From positions 1-57,899 of the forward strand of contig NZ_JAMOIL010000029.1 in NCBI RefSeq assembly GCF_023656415.1: a DNA stretch of 57,899 nt, written 5' to 3'. This document shows, piece after piece, positions 15,295 to 23,840 of the stretch. This DNA comes from Nocardioides bruguierae. GTDB lineage: Bacteria; Actinomycetota; Actinomycetes; Propionibacteriales; Nocardioidaceae. Both the position numbers and the translations under genes were made by a program. Positions within the stretch are counted from its first letter, which is position 1. Each line of letters starts with the position of its first letter. The notes under the pieces are model-generated. The model was given only the letters and a program-made list of their open reading frames with translations. It was not told where the DNA came from and made no database searches.

Positions 15295-17963
15295 GGGCCG
15301 CGCGCGGTCGCGTGCGCCGCGCCGGCGCGCTCGGTGCCGTCGGCGGCGCCGCCACCGCCCTGCTGCTGGTCGCCGCCGTGGCCTCCCCGGCCCTGGCCGA
15401 GGGCGACGCGGACGCCGGCGACGTCGGCGTCGTCAACACCGAGACCGTGCAGGTCTACACGGACGCCTCGGGCACCCCGACGTCCACCCGCCTCTACGAG
15501 CAGCTCAGCCTCACCGGCACCGGCGACGTCACCGTGAGCAACCCGGTGGAGACCTCGGGCCTGCGCAACCTCGACGGCTTCAGCGGTCTCGACGTCGAGG
15601 ACGGCGAGCAGGTCAGCGACCTGCACGTCGACGGCCACGCCGCCGTCCGCTCCGTCAGCGACTACGACGGCACCCTTCCCGTGACCCTCGACGTGGTCCA
15701 CCTGCTCGACGGCGAGCAGGTCGACGCCGCGGACGTGGTGGGGGCGACCGGGCACCTCGAGGTCCGGTACACCGTCACCAACACCTCCTCGCAACCCACC
15801 GAGATCAGCTACGACGACGGGGACGGCGGCACCGTCACCGAGACCGTCGACGTGCCGCTCCCGATGGTGGCGAGCCTGACCACCGTGCTGCCCGCCGGCT
15901 TCACCTCCGTGAGCAGCGAGGCCGCCAACATGGCCGGCGACGGCAAGGGCGGGATGATCCTCAGCTTCACCCTCACCCTCATCCCCCCGATCGGCTCCGA
16001 GTCCGCCACGGTCGGCTGGAGCGCCGACGTCGTGGACGGCGTCGTGCCGGACGCCTCCCTCACCGCGCTGCCGGTGGACCCGCTGGCCAGCCCCACGTTC
16101 GCGACGGCGGCGACCTCCTACCAGGGCGGCGCCGACACCGGCGTCGAGCTGGCGGCCGGCGCGGCCGAGATCGACGCCAACCTGCTGCGCGTGCGCGACG
16201 GCGCGGCCGAGCTCCTCGCCGGCCTCGTCCAGCTCCGTGACGGCGCCGAGCAGCTCTCCGCCGGCCTCGTCGGCGAGGCCGCTCCCGGCTCCGCCGAGCT
16301 CGCGGACGGGGCGGGCCGGCTGCGCTCCGGCCTGGTCGAGCTCGCCGACGGCGCCGGCCGGCTCTCCGTCGGCACCGACGACCTGCTCGTCGGCGCCGAC
16401 AAGCTGGACGCCGGGGCCCGGGCCCTGGACGACGGCGCCGGCCGGCTCTCGGCCGGCCTCGACCGGGCGGCCGCGGGCGCCGAGGACCTGGACGCCGGCG
16501 CCGGTCGCCTGGCCACCGGCGCGGGTGACCTCGCGGCCGGTGCCACCGCCGCCGCCGAGGGCAGCGCCGACCTCACGGCCGGGCTGGCCCAGATCGAGGC
16601 GGGCCTGGACACCCTGGGTGGCGCCAGCGGCCTGGGCGCCGCGCAGCAGGGCGTGACCGCCCTCCAGCTCGGCGTCGCCCAGCTCGCCGCCGGCCTCGGC
16701 GACGACAGCGACCCGACCACCCTCGTGGGCGGGCTGGCCGCCCTGTCGGCGGGCCTGGGCCAGGCCGAGACGGGCGCCGGCCAGATCCACGGCGGCCTGG
16801 TGGCGCTGCGCAGCGACACGACCGGCCTGGGCGCCGCCAAGGCGGGCGTCGACCAGGTCAAGGCGGGCCTGGACGCCGCCGTCGCGCCGGGCGGCTCCGT
16901 CGACCAGCTGCTCGCGGGCATCGCCCAGGCGCGGGCGACGGCCGGCTGCCTGGGCGACCCGGTCTGCACGGGCACGCTCGACGCCGTGGCGGCTGGCGTG
17001 GAGTCCGGGCGGACGTCCCAGCAGCAGGCCTCGGCCGGCCTCGGCCAGGTCTCCGGCGGCCTGGCCACCGCCCTCGGTGCCCTGGACACCCAGCTGGTGC
17101 CGGGCGCCTCGCAGCTGGCCACCAGCCTCGGCGGTGCCCGCGCCGGTGCCGACCAGCTGCACACGGGTGCGGCCTCGGCCGCCGCCGGTGTGGACCAGGT
17201 CGCCACGGGGCTCGACCAGCTCTCCGCGGGGCTGACGGCAGCCGTGCAGGGCGTCCTCCAGCTCGGCACCGGTGCCGAGGCCGCGCACGCGGGCAGCCAG
17301 ACCCTCGGCGCGGGCCTCGACCGGCTCGACGCCGGCGCGGGTGCCCTCTCCGACGGCGCGCAGGAGCTCGCCGCGGGCACGGGTTCGCTGGCCGACGGCA
17401 CCGGGGAGCTGGCGGCCGGCGCGGGCGAGCTGTCGGCCGGTACCGGCGAGCTCTCCGCGGGCACCGGCGAGCTGGCGAGCGGTGCCGGCGACCTCGAGGA
17501 CGGGGCGGGCCGGCTGTCGGCCGGCGCCACCGAGGCCGCGGACGGCTCGACGCAGCTCGTCGACGGCGCGACGCGGCTCTCCTCGGGGCTCACCGACGCC
17601 GCGGACGGCTCCCAGCAGCTGGCCGACGGCCTCGTCGAGGCCGCCGACGGTGCCCCGGCGCTCGTGGACGGCGCGACGCAGCTCTCGGAGGAGGGCACCA
17701 GCGTCCTGGTGGCCAAGGGCGAGGAGACGGCCCAGTCCTACGGGGCGATGTACGCGACCCTGGCCGCCCAGTCCGAGCGTGCCTCGACCGGCTCCATGGC
17801 CGTCGGCGCGCCCGCGGGTGCGACCGGGCTCACCGCGTACTCCTTCGAGGTGCAGGGCGAGTCCGGGGAGACCGGTGAGAACGCCGGGCGCGGGCTGCTC
17901 GCGGGCGGGGTGATCCTCGCCGGTGGCGCGGTCGCGCTGGTCCGGCGGCGCTTCCTGGCCTGA
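15291..17963 (+). CDS. X3-Leu-X2-Gly heptad-repeat surface protein
   Basis: 890 residues. A signal peptide (about 1-35, ending ALA) leads to a beta-rich domain (about 36-280). Then about 530 residues are built from heptads of the form x-x-x-L-x-x-G, often LADGAGRLSAG or ELAAGTG. The C-terminus has one membrane helix (LLAGGVILAGGAVALV) and the basic stop-transfer tail RRRF. The heptads match the known repeat family found in YhgE/Pip-like and MMPL-associated proteins, predicted to form long helical or coiled-coil stalks. One disulphide pair is possible (AGCLGDPVC, near residue 554). It is coupled to the membrane protein upstream. The role is unknown. Confidence 0.8.
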   Translation: MRAARGRVRRAGALGAVGGAATALLLVAAVASPALAEGDADAGDVGVVNTETVQVYTDASGTPTSTRLYEQLSLTGTGDVTVSNPVETSGLRNLDGFSGLDVEDGEQVSDLHVDGHAAVRSVSDYDGTLPVTLDVVHLLDGEQVDAADVVGATGHLEVRYTVTNTSSQPTEISYDDGDGGTVTETVDVPLPMVASLTTVLPAGFTSVSSEAANMAGDGKGGMILSFTLTLIPPIGSESATVGWSADVVDGVVPDASLTALPVDPLASPTFATAATSYQGGADTGVELAAGAAEIDANLLRVRDGAAELLAGLVQLRDGAEQLSAGLVGEAAPGSAELADGAGRLRSGLVELADGAGRLSVGTDDLLVGADKLDAGARALDDGAGRLSAGLDRAAAGAEDLDAGAGRLATGAGDLAAGATAAAEGSADLTAGLAQIEAGLDTLGGASGLGAAQQGVTALQLGVAQLAAGLGDDSDPTTLVGGLAALSAGLGQAETGAGQIHGGLVALRSDTTGLGAAKAGVDQVKAGLDAAVAPGGSVDQLLAGIAQARATAGCLGDPVCTGTLDAVAAGVESGRTSQQQASAGLGQVSGGLATALGALDTQLVPGASQLATSLGGARAGADQLHTGAASAAAGVDQVATGLDQLSAGLTAAVQGVLQLGTGAEAAHAGSQTLGAGLDRLDAGAGALSDGAQELAAGTGSLADGTGELAAGAGELSAGTGELSAGTGELASGAGDLEDGAGRLSAGATEAADGSTQLVDGATRLSSGLTDAADGSQQLADGLVEAADGAPALVDGATQLSEEGTSVLVAKGEETAQSYGAMYATLAAQSERASTGSMAVGAPAGATGLTAYSFEVQGESGETGENAGRGLLAGGVILAGGAVALVRRRFLA

Positions 17964-17995
17964 GCGGCGGCCACCGCGGCACCGACCGGTGCCCG

Positions 17996-18033
17996 TGGCG
18001 GCCGACCTGCTCAGAGCAGCAGGTCGGCCGCCA
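17996..18033. terminator. Bidirectional terminator made from a gene end
   Basis: A perfect 16-bp stem (TGGCGGCCGACCTGCT and its complement, loop CAGAGC). It lies between the convergent heptad-repeat gene and methyltransferase gene. Its right arm is the last codons of the methyltransferase gene, whose stop codon (18011-18013) is at the loop. A smaller hairpin (GGCACC/GGTGCC) sits at 17978-17993. Confidence 0.75.
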
Positions 18034-18889
18034 CGATCGCCGTGCCCGGCGTGAGCCGGCCCCGGGTCGCCGACCAGCCGCCCCAGACCCGGTCGTGCCG
18101 CTCGGGCCACTCCGGCTCCACCAGGCGACGGATCGCCAGCCCCCGGCCCGCCAGCAGCGAGACCCAGTCGCCCAGCGTCCGGTGGTGCTCCACGTAGGAG
18201 ACCTCGCCGCTGGCCTCGTCCACCTCCACGTAGGGGCGCCGGTCCCAGTAGGACTGGGACGCCACCAGCCCCTCCTCGCCGGGGTCGTCGGCGAACATCC
18301 ACCGCGTGGGGTGGGTGATGGAGAACGCGAACCGGCCGCCGTGGCGCAGGACCCGCACGACCTCGTCGACGCAGCCGTCGATGTCGGCGACGAACTGGAG
18401 CGCCCCGAACGAGGAGAAGACGACGTCGAAGCTCGCGTCGGCGAACGGCAGGTCGGTGGCCGTGCCGCGCACGGACGGCACGGCGACGCCGGTGGCCTCG
18501 TCCAGGCGGCGGGAGTGCTGGAGCTGGCGGTGGGAGAGGTCCAGCCCGATGCCCCGGCCGCCCCGGGCCCGCACCCAGCGCGAGCACTGCCCGGCGCCGG
18601 AGCCGATCTCGAGGACGTCCTTGCCGGCGACCTCGCCGAGCACCCCGGCCCGCTCCTCGGTGAGCCCCTCGGGCCCCCACACGAAGCCGGCGTCGCCGAG
18701 GAACTCGCCGTGGGTGGCCTGGTAGTCGTCGGCGTAGCGGTCCCAGTCGGGCCCGTTGGCGGCGCGTGACTCCGCCTCGTCCACCGCCCGCCGCTCCACG
18801 CGCACCGGGGGCATGGGCGGGTGGCTGCGGGAGTCCGGCGCCACCGGCGGGAGGTCGATCGGGGTCACGGTCGGGCGCTCGGCGCTCAC
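18011..18889 (-). CDS. SAM-dependent class I methyltransferase
   Basis: 292 residues with a Rossmann methyltransferase core. Motif I is VLEIGSGAGQCSRW (about 91-104), the acidic residue at the end of strand 2 is in GIGLDLS, motif II/III is the TDLPFADASFDVVFSSFGALQF stretch (about 144-165), and VLRHGGRFAFSITHP follows. The first 45 residues are proline/arginine-rich and precede the family domain. GTG 18889 overlaps the stop of the decapeptide-repeat gene (GTGA), so the two are translationally coupled. The substrate is unknown; the profile is that of the ubiquinone/menaquinone or small-molecule methyltransferases. Confidence 0.85.
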   Translation of the reverse strand: MSAERPTVTPIDLPPVAPDSRSHPPMPPVRVERRAVDEAESRAANGPDWDRYADDYQATHGEFLGDAGFVWGPEGLTEERAGVLGEVAGKDVLEIGSGAGQCSRWVRARGGRGIGLDLSHRQLQHSRRLDEATGVAVPSVRGTATDLPFADASFDVVFSSFGALQFVADIDGCVDEVVRVLRHGGRFAFSITHPTRWMFADDPGEEGLVASQSYWDRRPYVEVDEASGEVSYVEHHRTLGDWVSLLAGRGLAIRRLVEPEWPERHDRVWGGWSATRGRLTPGTAIVAADLLL

Positions 18890-19668
18890 CCGAGGCCGCC
18901 CGGGACGACGGGACCGGAGCCGGGCCGCCGCCGGCCGAAGGGCAGCATCCCGGCGATCTCGCCGATCGGGCCGACGGCCCGCTCGAGGGCGTCGGCGGAG
19001 CCGGAGAGCGCCGGGACGAGGCGGGCCAGCTCGGCCAGGCGGGGCTGGAGCGCCTCCAGGGTGTCCCCGAGCGCGATGAGCTGGTCCAGCGTGCCGCCCT
19101 CGGCGAGCATCGTCTCCAGGAAGCCGTCGTCGGCGAGCATCCGGTCGGCCAGGCCGCCGGGCCGCAGCACCTGCTCGAGCAGCCCGTCCTCCCGCGTCAG
19201 TCGGTCGACGGCGCCGTCCACGGCCAGCAGCCGCTCCAGGACGCCGCCCTCCTCGGTCAGCCGGTCGAGCGCACCGCCCTCACCTGCGAGCCGGTCGATC
19301 GCGCCGCCGTCGGTGAGTAGCCGCTCCACGGGTCCGCCGTCCGCCAGCAGGCGGTCGAGCACGCCGTCGCGGGCGAGCATCCGGCCCAGTGGACGGTCAG
19401 GGGCGATGAGCTCGGCCACGGTGGTCGCGAGCCGGATCGGTCCGTCGGGATCGTCGAGCAGGGCCATCAGCCGGTCGGCCTGGCCTCCGGGGCCGACGAT
19501 CTTCTCCAGCTGGTCGCGGTACCCGCCCGGCCGCCGGACCGGCCCGTCCGGGGAGGCGAGCTCGCCCAGCGCGAGCGTGGTGCGGGTCGCGGCGAGGGTG
19601 AGGCGCCACGGCAGGAGCGCGACGCCGGCAGCGGTGCCGGCCGCGCGGCCGAGGAAGGTGGGGGCCAT
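18886..19668 (-). CDS. Decapeptide-repeat protein of unknown function
   Basis: 260 residues. The N-terminus has a hydrophobic stretch (AAGTAAGVALLPWRLTLAA, 9-27). Residues 97-196 are ten consecutive 10-residue repeats with the pattern L-L-x-[DE]-[GD]-G-x-[LVI]-[DE]-R, for example LLADGGPVER, LLTDGGAIDR and LTEEGGVLER. After that come a Leu/Ala-rich helical segment and a short basic C-terminus. I do not recognise the family. Such repeats would place leucines on one side of a curved, possibly helical solenoid. ATG 19668 has a TACCGT box 6 nt upstream. It is co-transcribed with the methyltransferase downstream. Confidence 0.78.
   Translation of the reverse strand: MAPTFLGRAAGTAAGVALLPWRLTLAATRTTLALGELASPDGPVRRPGGYRDQLEKIVGPGGQADRLMALLDDPDGPIRLATTVAELIAPDRPLGRMLARDGVLDRLLADGGPVERLLTDGGAIDRLAGEGGALDRLTEEGGVLERLLAVDGAVDRLTREDGLLEQVLRPGGLADRMLADDGFLETMLAEGGTLDQLIALGDTLEALQPRLAELARLVPALSGSADALERAVGPIGEIAGMLPFGRRRPGSGPVVPGGLG
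19081..19380 (-). repeat. Ten 30-bp coding repeats
   Basis: The DNA for residues 97-196 of the decapeptide-repeat protein. The copies are diverged in DNA but keep exact 30-bp spacing, with no insertion or deletion between units. Confidence 0.75.
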
Positions 19669-19674
19669 GGGCTC

Positions 19675-19680
19675 ACGGTA
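19675..19680 (-). promoter_or_regulatory. -10 box (TACCGT) of leaderless decapeptide-repeat gene
   Basis: On the minus strand TACCGT ends 6 nt before ATG 19668. No Shine-Dalgarno sequence is present. Confidence 0.45.
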
Positions 19681-19770
19681 CGACGCCCCGTCCGGAGCGG
19701 GCCGGGTCGACGGGGGAGCGCCCTCGCCCTGGCACCGCCCTGGCGCCTCCCTCCCTGGCACCATGGCGCC

Positions 19771-20718
19771 GTGAGCGAGCACGAGCAGGCGGCGATCGAG
19801 GTGCCCGGCCTGGGCGCGCTGCGGCCGCTGCCCGGCGGGTACTCCGGGCGCGCGTTCCTGGCCGAGACCGGGGGAGAACGCAGCGTCGTGCGGCTGTTCG
19901 CCCCCGACGACCCGCAGGCGCCCCTGGTCGCGGGCGCGGTGCTGCGCCGTGCGGCCGGGCTGGTGGCGGGCGTGCCCGAGGTCCTCGAGGTCCGGGCCGG
20001 GGACGCGGCGTGCGACGTGCCGGGGCTCCTGGTGACGTCCTGGCTGCCCGGCGAGCACGGCGCCGACGTGTGGCCGACGCTGGACGACGTCGAGGCGGCC
20101 GACCTCGCCCGCCGGCTGGCCCGCCTCCTGGCTCGCCTGGCCTCGGCGCCGCTGCCGTCAGCAGGACGCTTCGTGGACGCCGACCTGCGGGTCGAGCCGT
20201 GGCCGGAGCCGTGGGACGACCTGGGCTACGCCGTCCGGGCCCTGGCCCCGGGCCTGCACGACTGGGACAGGGAGGAGCGGACGGGCCTGGACGCCCTCGT
20301 GGAGCAGGCCGAGGACGCGCTCGACGAGCCGCTGGCGGTGCCCACCGGCAGCGTGCTGGTGCACGCCGACCTCAACCCCAAGAACCTCCTGCTGGCGCGG
20401 ACGCCCGAGGGGGTGCGCGTCACCGGAGTCCTGGACTGGGAGTTCGCCCACGCCGGTCAGCCCGAGTCCGACCTGGGCAACCTGCTGCGTCACGAGGCGC
20501 GGCCGGCGTTCGTGGAGCCGCTGCTCGACCTCTACGCCGACCTCCGGGGCGAGCCCGTTGGGCTGCTTCGCGACCGGGCCCGGGCGCTGGACCTGCTGCC
20601 CCTGGTGGAGCTCGCCGCCCGCGCCCAGCGGCACGCCCCGGCCGAGCGGGCGGACGCCGTCCTGCGGGCCTGCGCGCGGGCCCGCGACCTGCACGCGGCG
20701 CCCGCCCCGGTCCACTAG
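19771..20718 (+). CDS. Aminoglycoside phosphotransferase-fold kinase
   Basis: 315 residues of the APH/choline kinase-like superfamily. The glycine-rich region is GGYSGRAFLAET (about 22-33). The catalytic motif is VLVHADLNPKNLLL (HxDxxxxN, about 195-208), and the metal-binding aspartate is in GVLDWEFAHAGQPESDLGNLL (about 220). GTG 19771 has CACCAT 6 nt upstream and no Shine-Dalgarno sequence, fitting leaderless initiation. It is divergent from the decapeptide-repeat operon. The substrate is unknown; drug resistance should not be assumed, since most chromosomal members phosphorylate metabolites. Confidence 0.82.
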   Translation: MSEHEQAAIEVPGLGALRPLPGGYSGRAFLAETGGERSVVRLFAPDDPQAPLVAGAVLRRAAGLVAGVPEVLEVRAGDAACDVPGLLVTSWLPGEHGADVWPTLDDVEAADLARRLARLLARLASAPLPSAGRFVDADLRVEPWPEPWDDLGYAVRALAPGLHDWDREERTGLDALVEQAEDALDEPLAVPTGSVLVHADLNPKNLLLARTPEGVRVTGVLDWEFAHAGQPESDLGNLLRHEARPAFVEPLLDLYADLRGEPVGLLRDRARALDLLPLVELAARAQRHAPAERADAVLRACARARDLHAAPAPVH

Positions 20719-21068
20719 CCCGATCCACCAGCCCGATCCACCAGGCTGGACGCAGGCCGACCCGCACGGGACTCGGCGTCCCCGGGCGTGTCGTCCCCGG
20801 TTGGACGCGCTCGTCACAGGGTCGTAGTCTTGCCTGTGCGCCTGGAGTCTGCCTGCGTCCCGTACGGAGCGGACCTCGGCATTGCCATCCGATGCGTCGT
20901 GCCCGGCTGCGCCGGCCCTCCCGAGGGCCTGCTGCCGGTGGTGACGCGGGCGGCGCCCGACCGACGGTGACGTCGGTGCCGGGGTGCCGACGAACCACAC
21001 GTCCGTGACGGCGAGGGCTCCGCGCGCGCTAGATCTACTTCTGCCCACTTCAAGGACTCACCTACTCC
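20719..21068 (+). other. Long rpsA leader, no gene seen
   Basis: 350 bp without a convincing gene. It begins with two direct copies of GCCCGATCCACCA (around 20718-20744) and holds a candidate promoter at 20801-20830. That would leave an mRNA leader of about 230 nt, which is GC-rich and can fold, but I recognise no known riboswitch or protein-binding leader. Confidence 0.5.
20801..20830 (+). promoter_or_regulatory. Candidate rpsA promoter
   Basis: TTGGAC (20801-20806) and TAGTCT (20825-20830), spaced 18 bp, are the best sigma-70-type match upstream of rpsA. Confidence 0.45.
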
Positions 21069-22535
21069 ATGACCATCTCCTCCACCCTCCCCGAGCACGA
21101 CGCGCCGCAGGTTGCGGTCAACGACATCGGCTCGGAGGCGGACTTCCTCGCCGCGATCGACGAGACCATCAAGTACTTCAACGACGGCGACATCGTCGAC
21201 GGCACCATCGTCAAGGTGGACCGCGACGAGGTCCTGCTCGACATCGGCTACAAGACCGAGGGCGTCATCCCGTCCCGCGAGCTGTCGATCAAGCACGACG
21301 TCGACCCGGCCGAGGTCGTCTCCGTCGGCGACCAGGTCGAGGCGCTCGTCCTCCAGAAGGAGGACAAGGAGGGTCGCCTGATCCTGTCCAAGAAGCGCGC
21401 CCAGTACGAGCGCGCCTGGGGCACGATCGAGCAGGTCAAGGAGGAGGACGGCGTCGTCGAGGGCACCGTCATCGAGGTCGTCAAGGGCGGCCTCATCCTC
21501 GACATCGGCCTCCGCGGCTTCCTGCCGGCCTCGCTCGTCGAGATGCGTCGCGTCCGCGACCTGCAGCCGTACGTGGGTCAGACCCTCGAGGCGAAGATCA
21601 TCGAGCTGGACAAGAACCGCAACAACGTGGTCCTGTCCCGCCGCGCCTGGCTCGAGCAGACCCAGTCCGAGGTCCGCCACGGCTTCCTCACCCAGCTCCA
21701 GAAGGGCCAGATCCGCAAGGGTGTCGTGTCCTCGATCGTCAACTTCGGTGCGTTCGTGGACCTCGGCGGCGTCGACGGTCTCGTCCACGTCTCGGAGCTG
21801 TCCTGGAAGCACATCGACCACCCGTCCGAGGTCGTCGCTGTGGGCGACGAGGTCACCGTCGAGGTCCTCGACGTGGACATGGACCGCGAGCGTGTCTCCC
21901 TGTCGCTGAAGGCGACGCAGGAGGACCCGTGGCAGCACTTCGCCCGTACCCACCAGATCGGTCAGATCGTGCCGGGCAAGGTCACCAAGCTGGTGCCCTT
22001 CGGTTCCTTCGTCCGCGTCGAGGAGGGCATCGAGGGCCTGGTGCACATCTCCGAGCTGGCCGAGCGCCACGTGGAGATCCCCGAGCAGGTCGTCCAGGTC
22101 AACGACGGCGTCATGGTCAAGATCATCGACATCGACCTCGAGCGTCGCCGCATCTCGCTGTCGCTGAAGCAGGCCAACGAGACCGCCGTCGCCACCGACG
22201 TCGAGGAGTTCGACCCGACGCTGTACGGCATGACCGCCACGTACGACGAGCAGGGCAACTACGTCTACCCCGACGGCTTCGACCCGGAGACCGGCGAGTG
22301 GCGCGACGGGTTCGACGAGCAGCGCGCCGCCTGGGAGGCCGAGTACGCCCAGGCCCACGCCCGCTGGGAGCAGCACGTCAAGCAGCAGCAGGAGGCCGCC
22401 AAGGCCGAGGTCGAGGCCGGCGAGGCCACCTCGTACTCCTCCTCCAACGAGGCCGAGGAGACCGAGGACTCCGGTTCGCTCGCCTCCGACGAGGCCCTGC
22501 AGGCCCTGCGCGAGAAGCTGACCGGCGGCCAGTGA
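21069..22535 (+). CDS. rpsA: 30S ribosomal protein S1
   Basis: 488 residues with four S1 RNA-binding domains (roughly 35-105, 120-190, 205-275 and 290-360). The last two carry the canonical GVVSSIVNFGAFVDLGGVDGLVHVSEL and GKVTKLVPFGSFVRVEEG patterns, cited here only in part. The acidic, glutamate-rich C-terminal tail of about 100 residues is typical of actinobacterial S1, which has four rather than six domains. It helps mRNA bind the 30S subunit. ATG 21069 follows AAGGA at a somewhat long distance (about 13 nt). A strong hairpin follows the gene. Confidence 0.96.
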   Translation: MTISSTLPEHDAPQVAVNDIGSEADFLAAIDETIKYFNDGDIVDGTIVKVDRDEVLLDIGYKTEGVIPSRELSIKHDVDPAEVVSVGDQVEALVLQKEDKEGRLILSKKRAQYERAWGTIEQVKEEDGVVEGTVIEVVKGGLILDIGLRGFLPASLVEMRRVRDLQPYVGQTLEAKIIELDKNRNNVVLSRRAWLEQTQSEVRHGFLTQLQKGQIRKGVVSSIVNFGAFVDLGGVDGLVHVSELSWKHIDHPSEVVAVGDEVTVEVLDVDMDRERVSLSLKATQEDPWQHFARTHQIGQIVPGKVTKLVPFGSFVRVEEGIEGLVHISELAERHVEIPEQVVQVNDGVMVKIIDIDLERRRISLSLKQANETAVATDVEEFDPTLYGMTATYDEQGNYVYPDGFDPETGEWRDGFDEQRAAWEAEYAQAHARWEQHVKQQQEAAKAEVEAGEATSYSSSNEAEETEDSGSLASDEALQALREKLTGGQ

Positions 22536-22575
22536 GCCACCGGCGGCGCGCGTCCTGACGGACGCCCCGCACCAC

Positions 22576-22616
22576 GCACGAAGCCCCGCCCGGGTCACCC
22601 GGGCGGGGCTTCGTGC
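22576..22616. terminator. Terminator after rpsA
   Basis: A perfect stem of about 19 bp (GCACGAAGCCCCGCCCGGG and its complement, small GTCAC-like loop). It serves rpsA and, read the other way, the small membrane-protein gene at 22641-22805. Confidence 0.88.
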
Positions 22617-22640
22617 TGTCCGGAGGCGATGGTCGCGGGC

Positions 22641-22805
22641 TCAGTGCCAGGAGGAGCCGCTGCGACTGAAGGTGTCCACCTCGTGGCTGGCCGGCGGGCG
22701 GTAGCCGTCGTCGCCGGTGGGGTCGTCGTCGAGCAGGACGCGGAGGCCGACGAGTGCGCCGGTCGTGAGGATCACCAGGAGCCAGAAGATCAGGAGTGCG
22801 GTCAT
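22641..22805 (-). CDS. Small single-pass membrane protein (54 aa)
   Basis: Fifty-four residues: one N-terminal hydrophobic helix (LLIFWLLVILTTGALVGLRVL) followed by an acidic tail (DDDPTGDDG) and a polar C-terminus. ATG 22805 has AGGA about 8 nt upstream. It ends just before the rpsA terminator and is divergent from the GlxA-like regulator. The function is unknown. The codon use and membrane profile make it more likely real than chance. Confidence 0.6.
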   Translation of the reverse strand: MTALLIFWLLVILTTGALVGLRVLLDDDPTGDDGYRPPASHEVDTFSRSGSSWH

Positions 22806-22833
22806 GGCAGTAATCCTGCGCTCATTGGTTTCG

Positions 22834-22847
22834 TGCCACGAGTGGCA
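22834..22847. promoter_or_regulatory. Inverted repeat in divergent promoter region
   Basis: TGCCAC-GA-GTGGCA is a perfect inverted repeat in the 93-bp gap between the small membrane protein and the GlxA-like regulator. Each arm reads outward as TGGCA, and one continues as TGGCACGAAA, one mismatch from the TGGCSNGWWY site of the related regulator AdpA. It is a candidate operator for the adjacent gene product. Confidence 0.45.
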
Positions 22848-22898
22848 GAAGTGCCCCTCGTGATCGATTTCCTGCCAGCGATCTGTCATGCTCGCCGC

Positions 22899-23840
22899 GT
22901 GCTCACCAACGTCGCCGCCCTCGTCTACGACGGCGTGGCCCCCTTCGAGCTCGGTGTCGTCTGCGAGGCCTTCGGTCTCGACCGCGCCGACGACGGGGTC
23001 CCCGTGCTCGACTTCGCCGTCTGCGGCGTCGCCCCGGGCCCGGTGGAGACGGACATGGGGTTCGCCCTCGACGTCCGCCACGACCTGGGACGGGTGGCGG
23101 AGGCCGACCTCGTCTGCGTCCCGGCGCAGCCGCGAGGCGAGGCGCCCCCGGAGATCATCGAGGCGCTGCAGGCGGCCCACGACCGCGGGGCTCGGCTGCT
23201 GTCGGTCTGCTCGGGCGCGTTCACGCTCGGGGCGGCCGGTCTGCTCGACGGCCGCGAGTGCACGACCCACTGGCGCTACACCCAGCGCCTGGCCGACACG
23301 TTCCCGCTGGCCACCGTGGTGCCCGAGGTGCTCTACGTCGACGCAGGCCAGGTCGTGACCAGCGCCGGCACGGCAGCGGGGATCGACGCCTCGCTGCACG
23401 TGTGGCGCCAGGAGCACGGCGCGGCGGTGGCCAACGTGATCGCCCGGCGCATGGTCGTGCCTCCCCAGCGTGACGGCGGCCAGGCCCAGTTCATCGCCCG
23501 GGCGGTGCCCGAGTGCGCCGCCGACACCCTGGCCCCCGTGCTGGCATGGATCGACGAGCACCTGGCCGACGACCTCGGGGTCGACGTCCTGGCACGCAAG
23601 GCGCACATGGCGCCGCGGACGTTCGCCCGACGCTTCCGCGAGGAGACGGGCACGACGCCGCACGCCTGGATCACCGCCCAGCGGGTGCGCCTGGCCGAGG
23701 AGCTGCTGGAGCGCTCGGACCGCCCCGTGGACTGGATCGCGCGCGAGGTCGGCTTCGGCAACCCCGCCACGCTGCGGCACCACTTCACCCGCGTGCGCGG
23801 GCTGAGCCCCCAGGCCTACCGGCGGCAGTTCGCCTGCTGA
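22899..23840 (+). CDS. GlxA/AdpA-like AraC-family regulator
   Basis: 313 residues. The N-terminal half (about 1-170) is a DJ-1/PfpI-like domain with the nucleophile-elbow region LLSVCSGAFTLGAAGLLDG. The C-terminal half (about 215-313) is a double helix-turn-helix AraC DNA-binding domain (DVLARKAHMAPRTFARRF and DWIAREVGFGNPATLRHHF). This is the layout of GlxA and AdpA regulators. GTG 22899 has CATGCT 6 nt upstream and begins the family domain; the frame upstream is not conserved in character. The ligand and targets are unknown. Its 3' end overlaps the convergent YcaQ-like gene by 25 bp. Confidence 0.88.
   Translation: MLTNVAALVYDGVAPFELGVVCEAFGLDRADDGVPVLDFAVCGVAPGPVETDMGFALDVRHDLGRVAEADLVCVPAQPRGEAPPEIIEALQAAHDRGARLLSVCSGAFTLGAAGLLDGRECTTHWRYTQRLADTFPLATVVPEVLYVDAGQVVTSAGTAAGIDASLHVWRQEHGAAVANVIARRMVVPPQRDGGQAQFIARAVPECAADTLAPVLAWIDEHLADDLGVDVLARKAHMAPRTFARRFREETGTTPHAWITAQRVRLAEELLERSDRPVDWIAREVGFGNPATLRHHFTRVRGLSPQAYRRQFAC

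Noticed and set aside
15051..18680. A 1209-codon open frame antisense to the heptad-repeat gene
   Set aside because: The heptad repeats keep the opposite frame open by composition alone; there is no signal peptide or domain.
19771..20718. Aminoglycoside resistance gene
   Set aside because: Only the general kinase fold is visible; chromosomal members of this kind usually have metabolic substrates.
20788..20970. A 60-codon frame in the rpsA leader
   Set aside because: No Shine-Dalgarno sequence, no family features, and it spans the candidate promoter.
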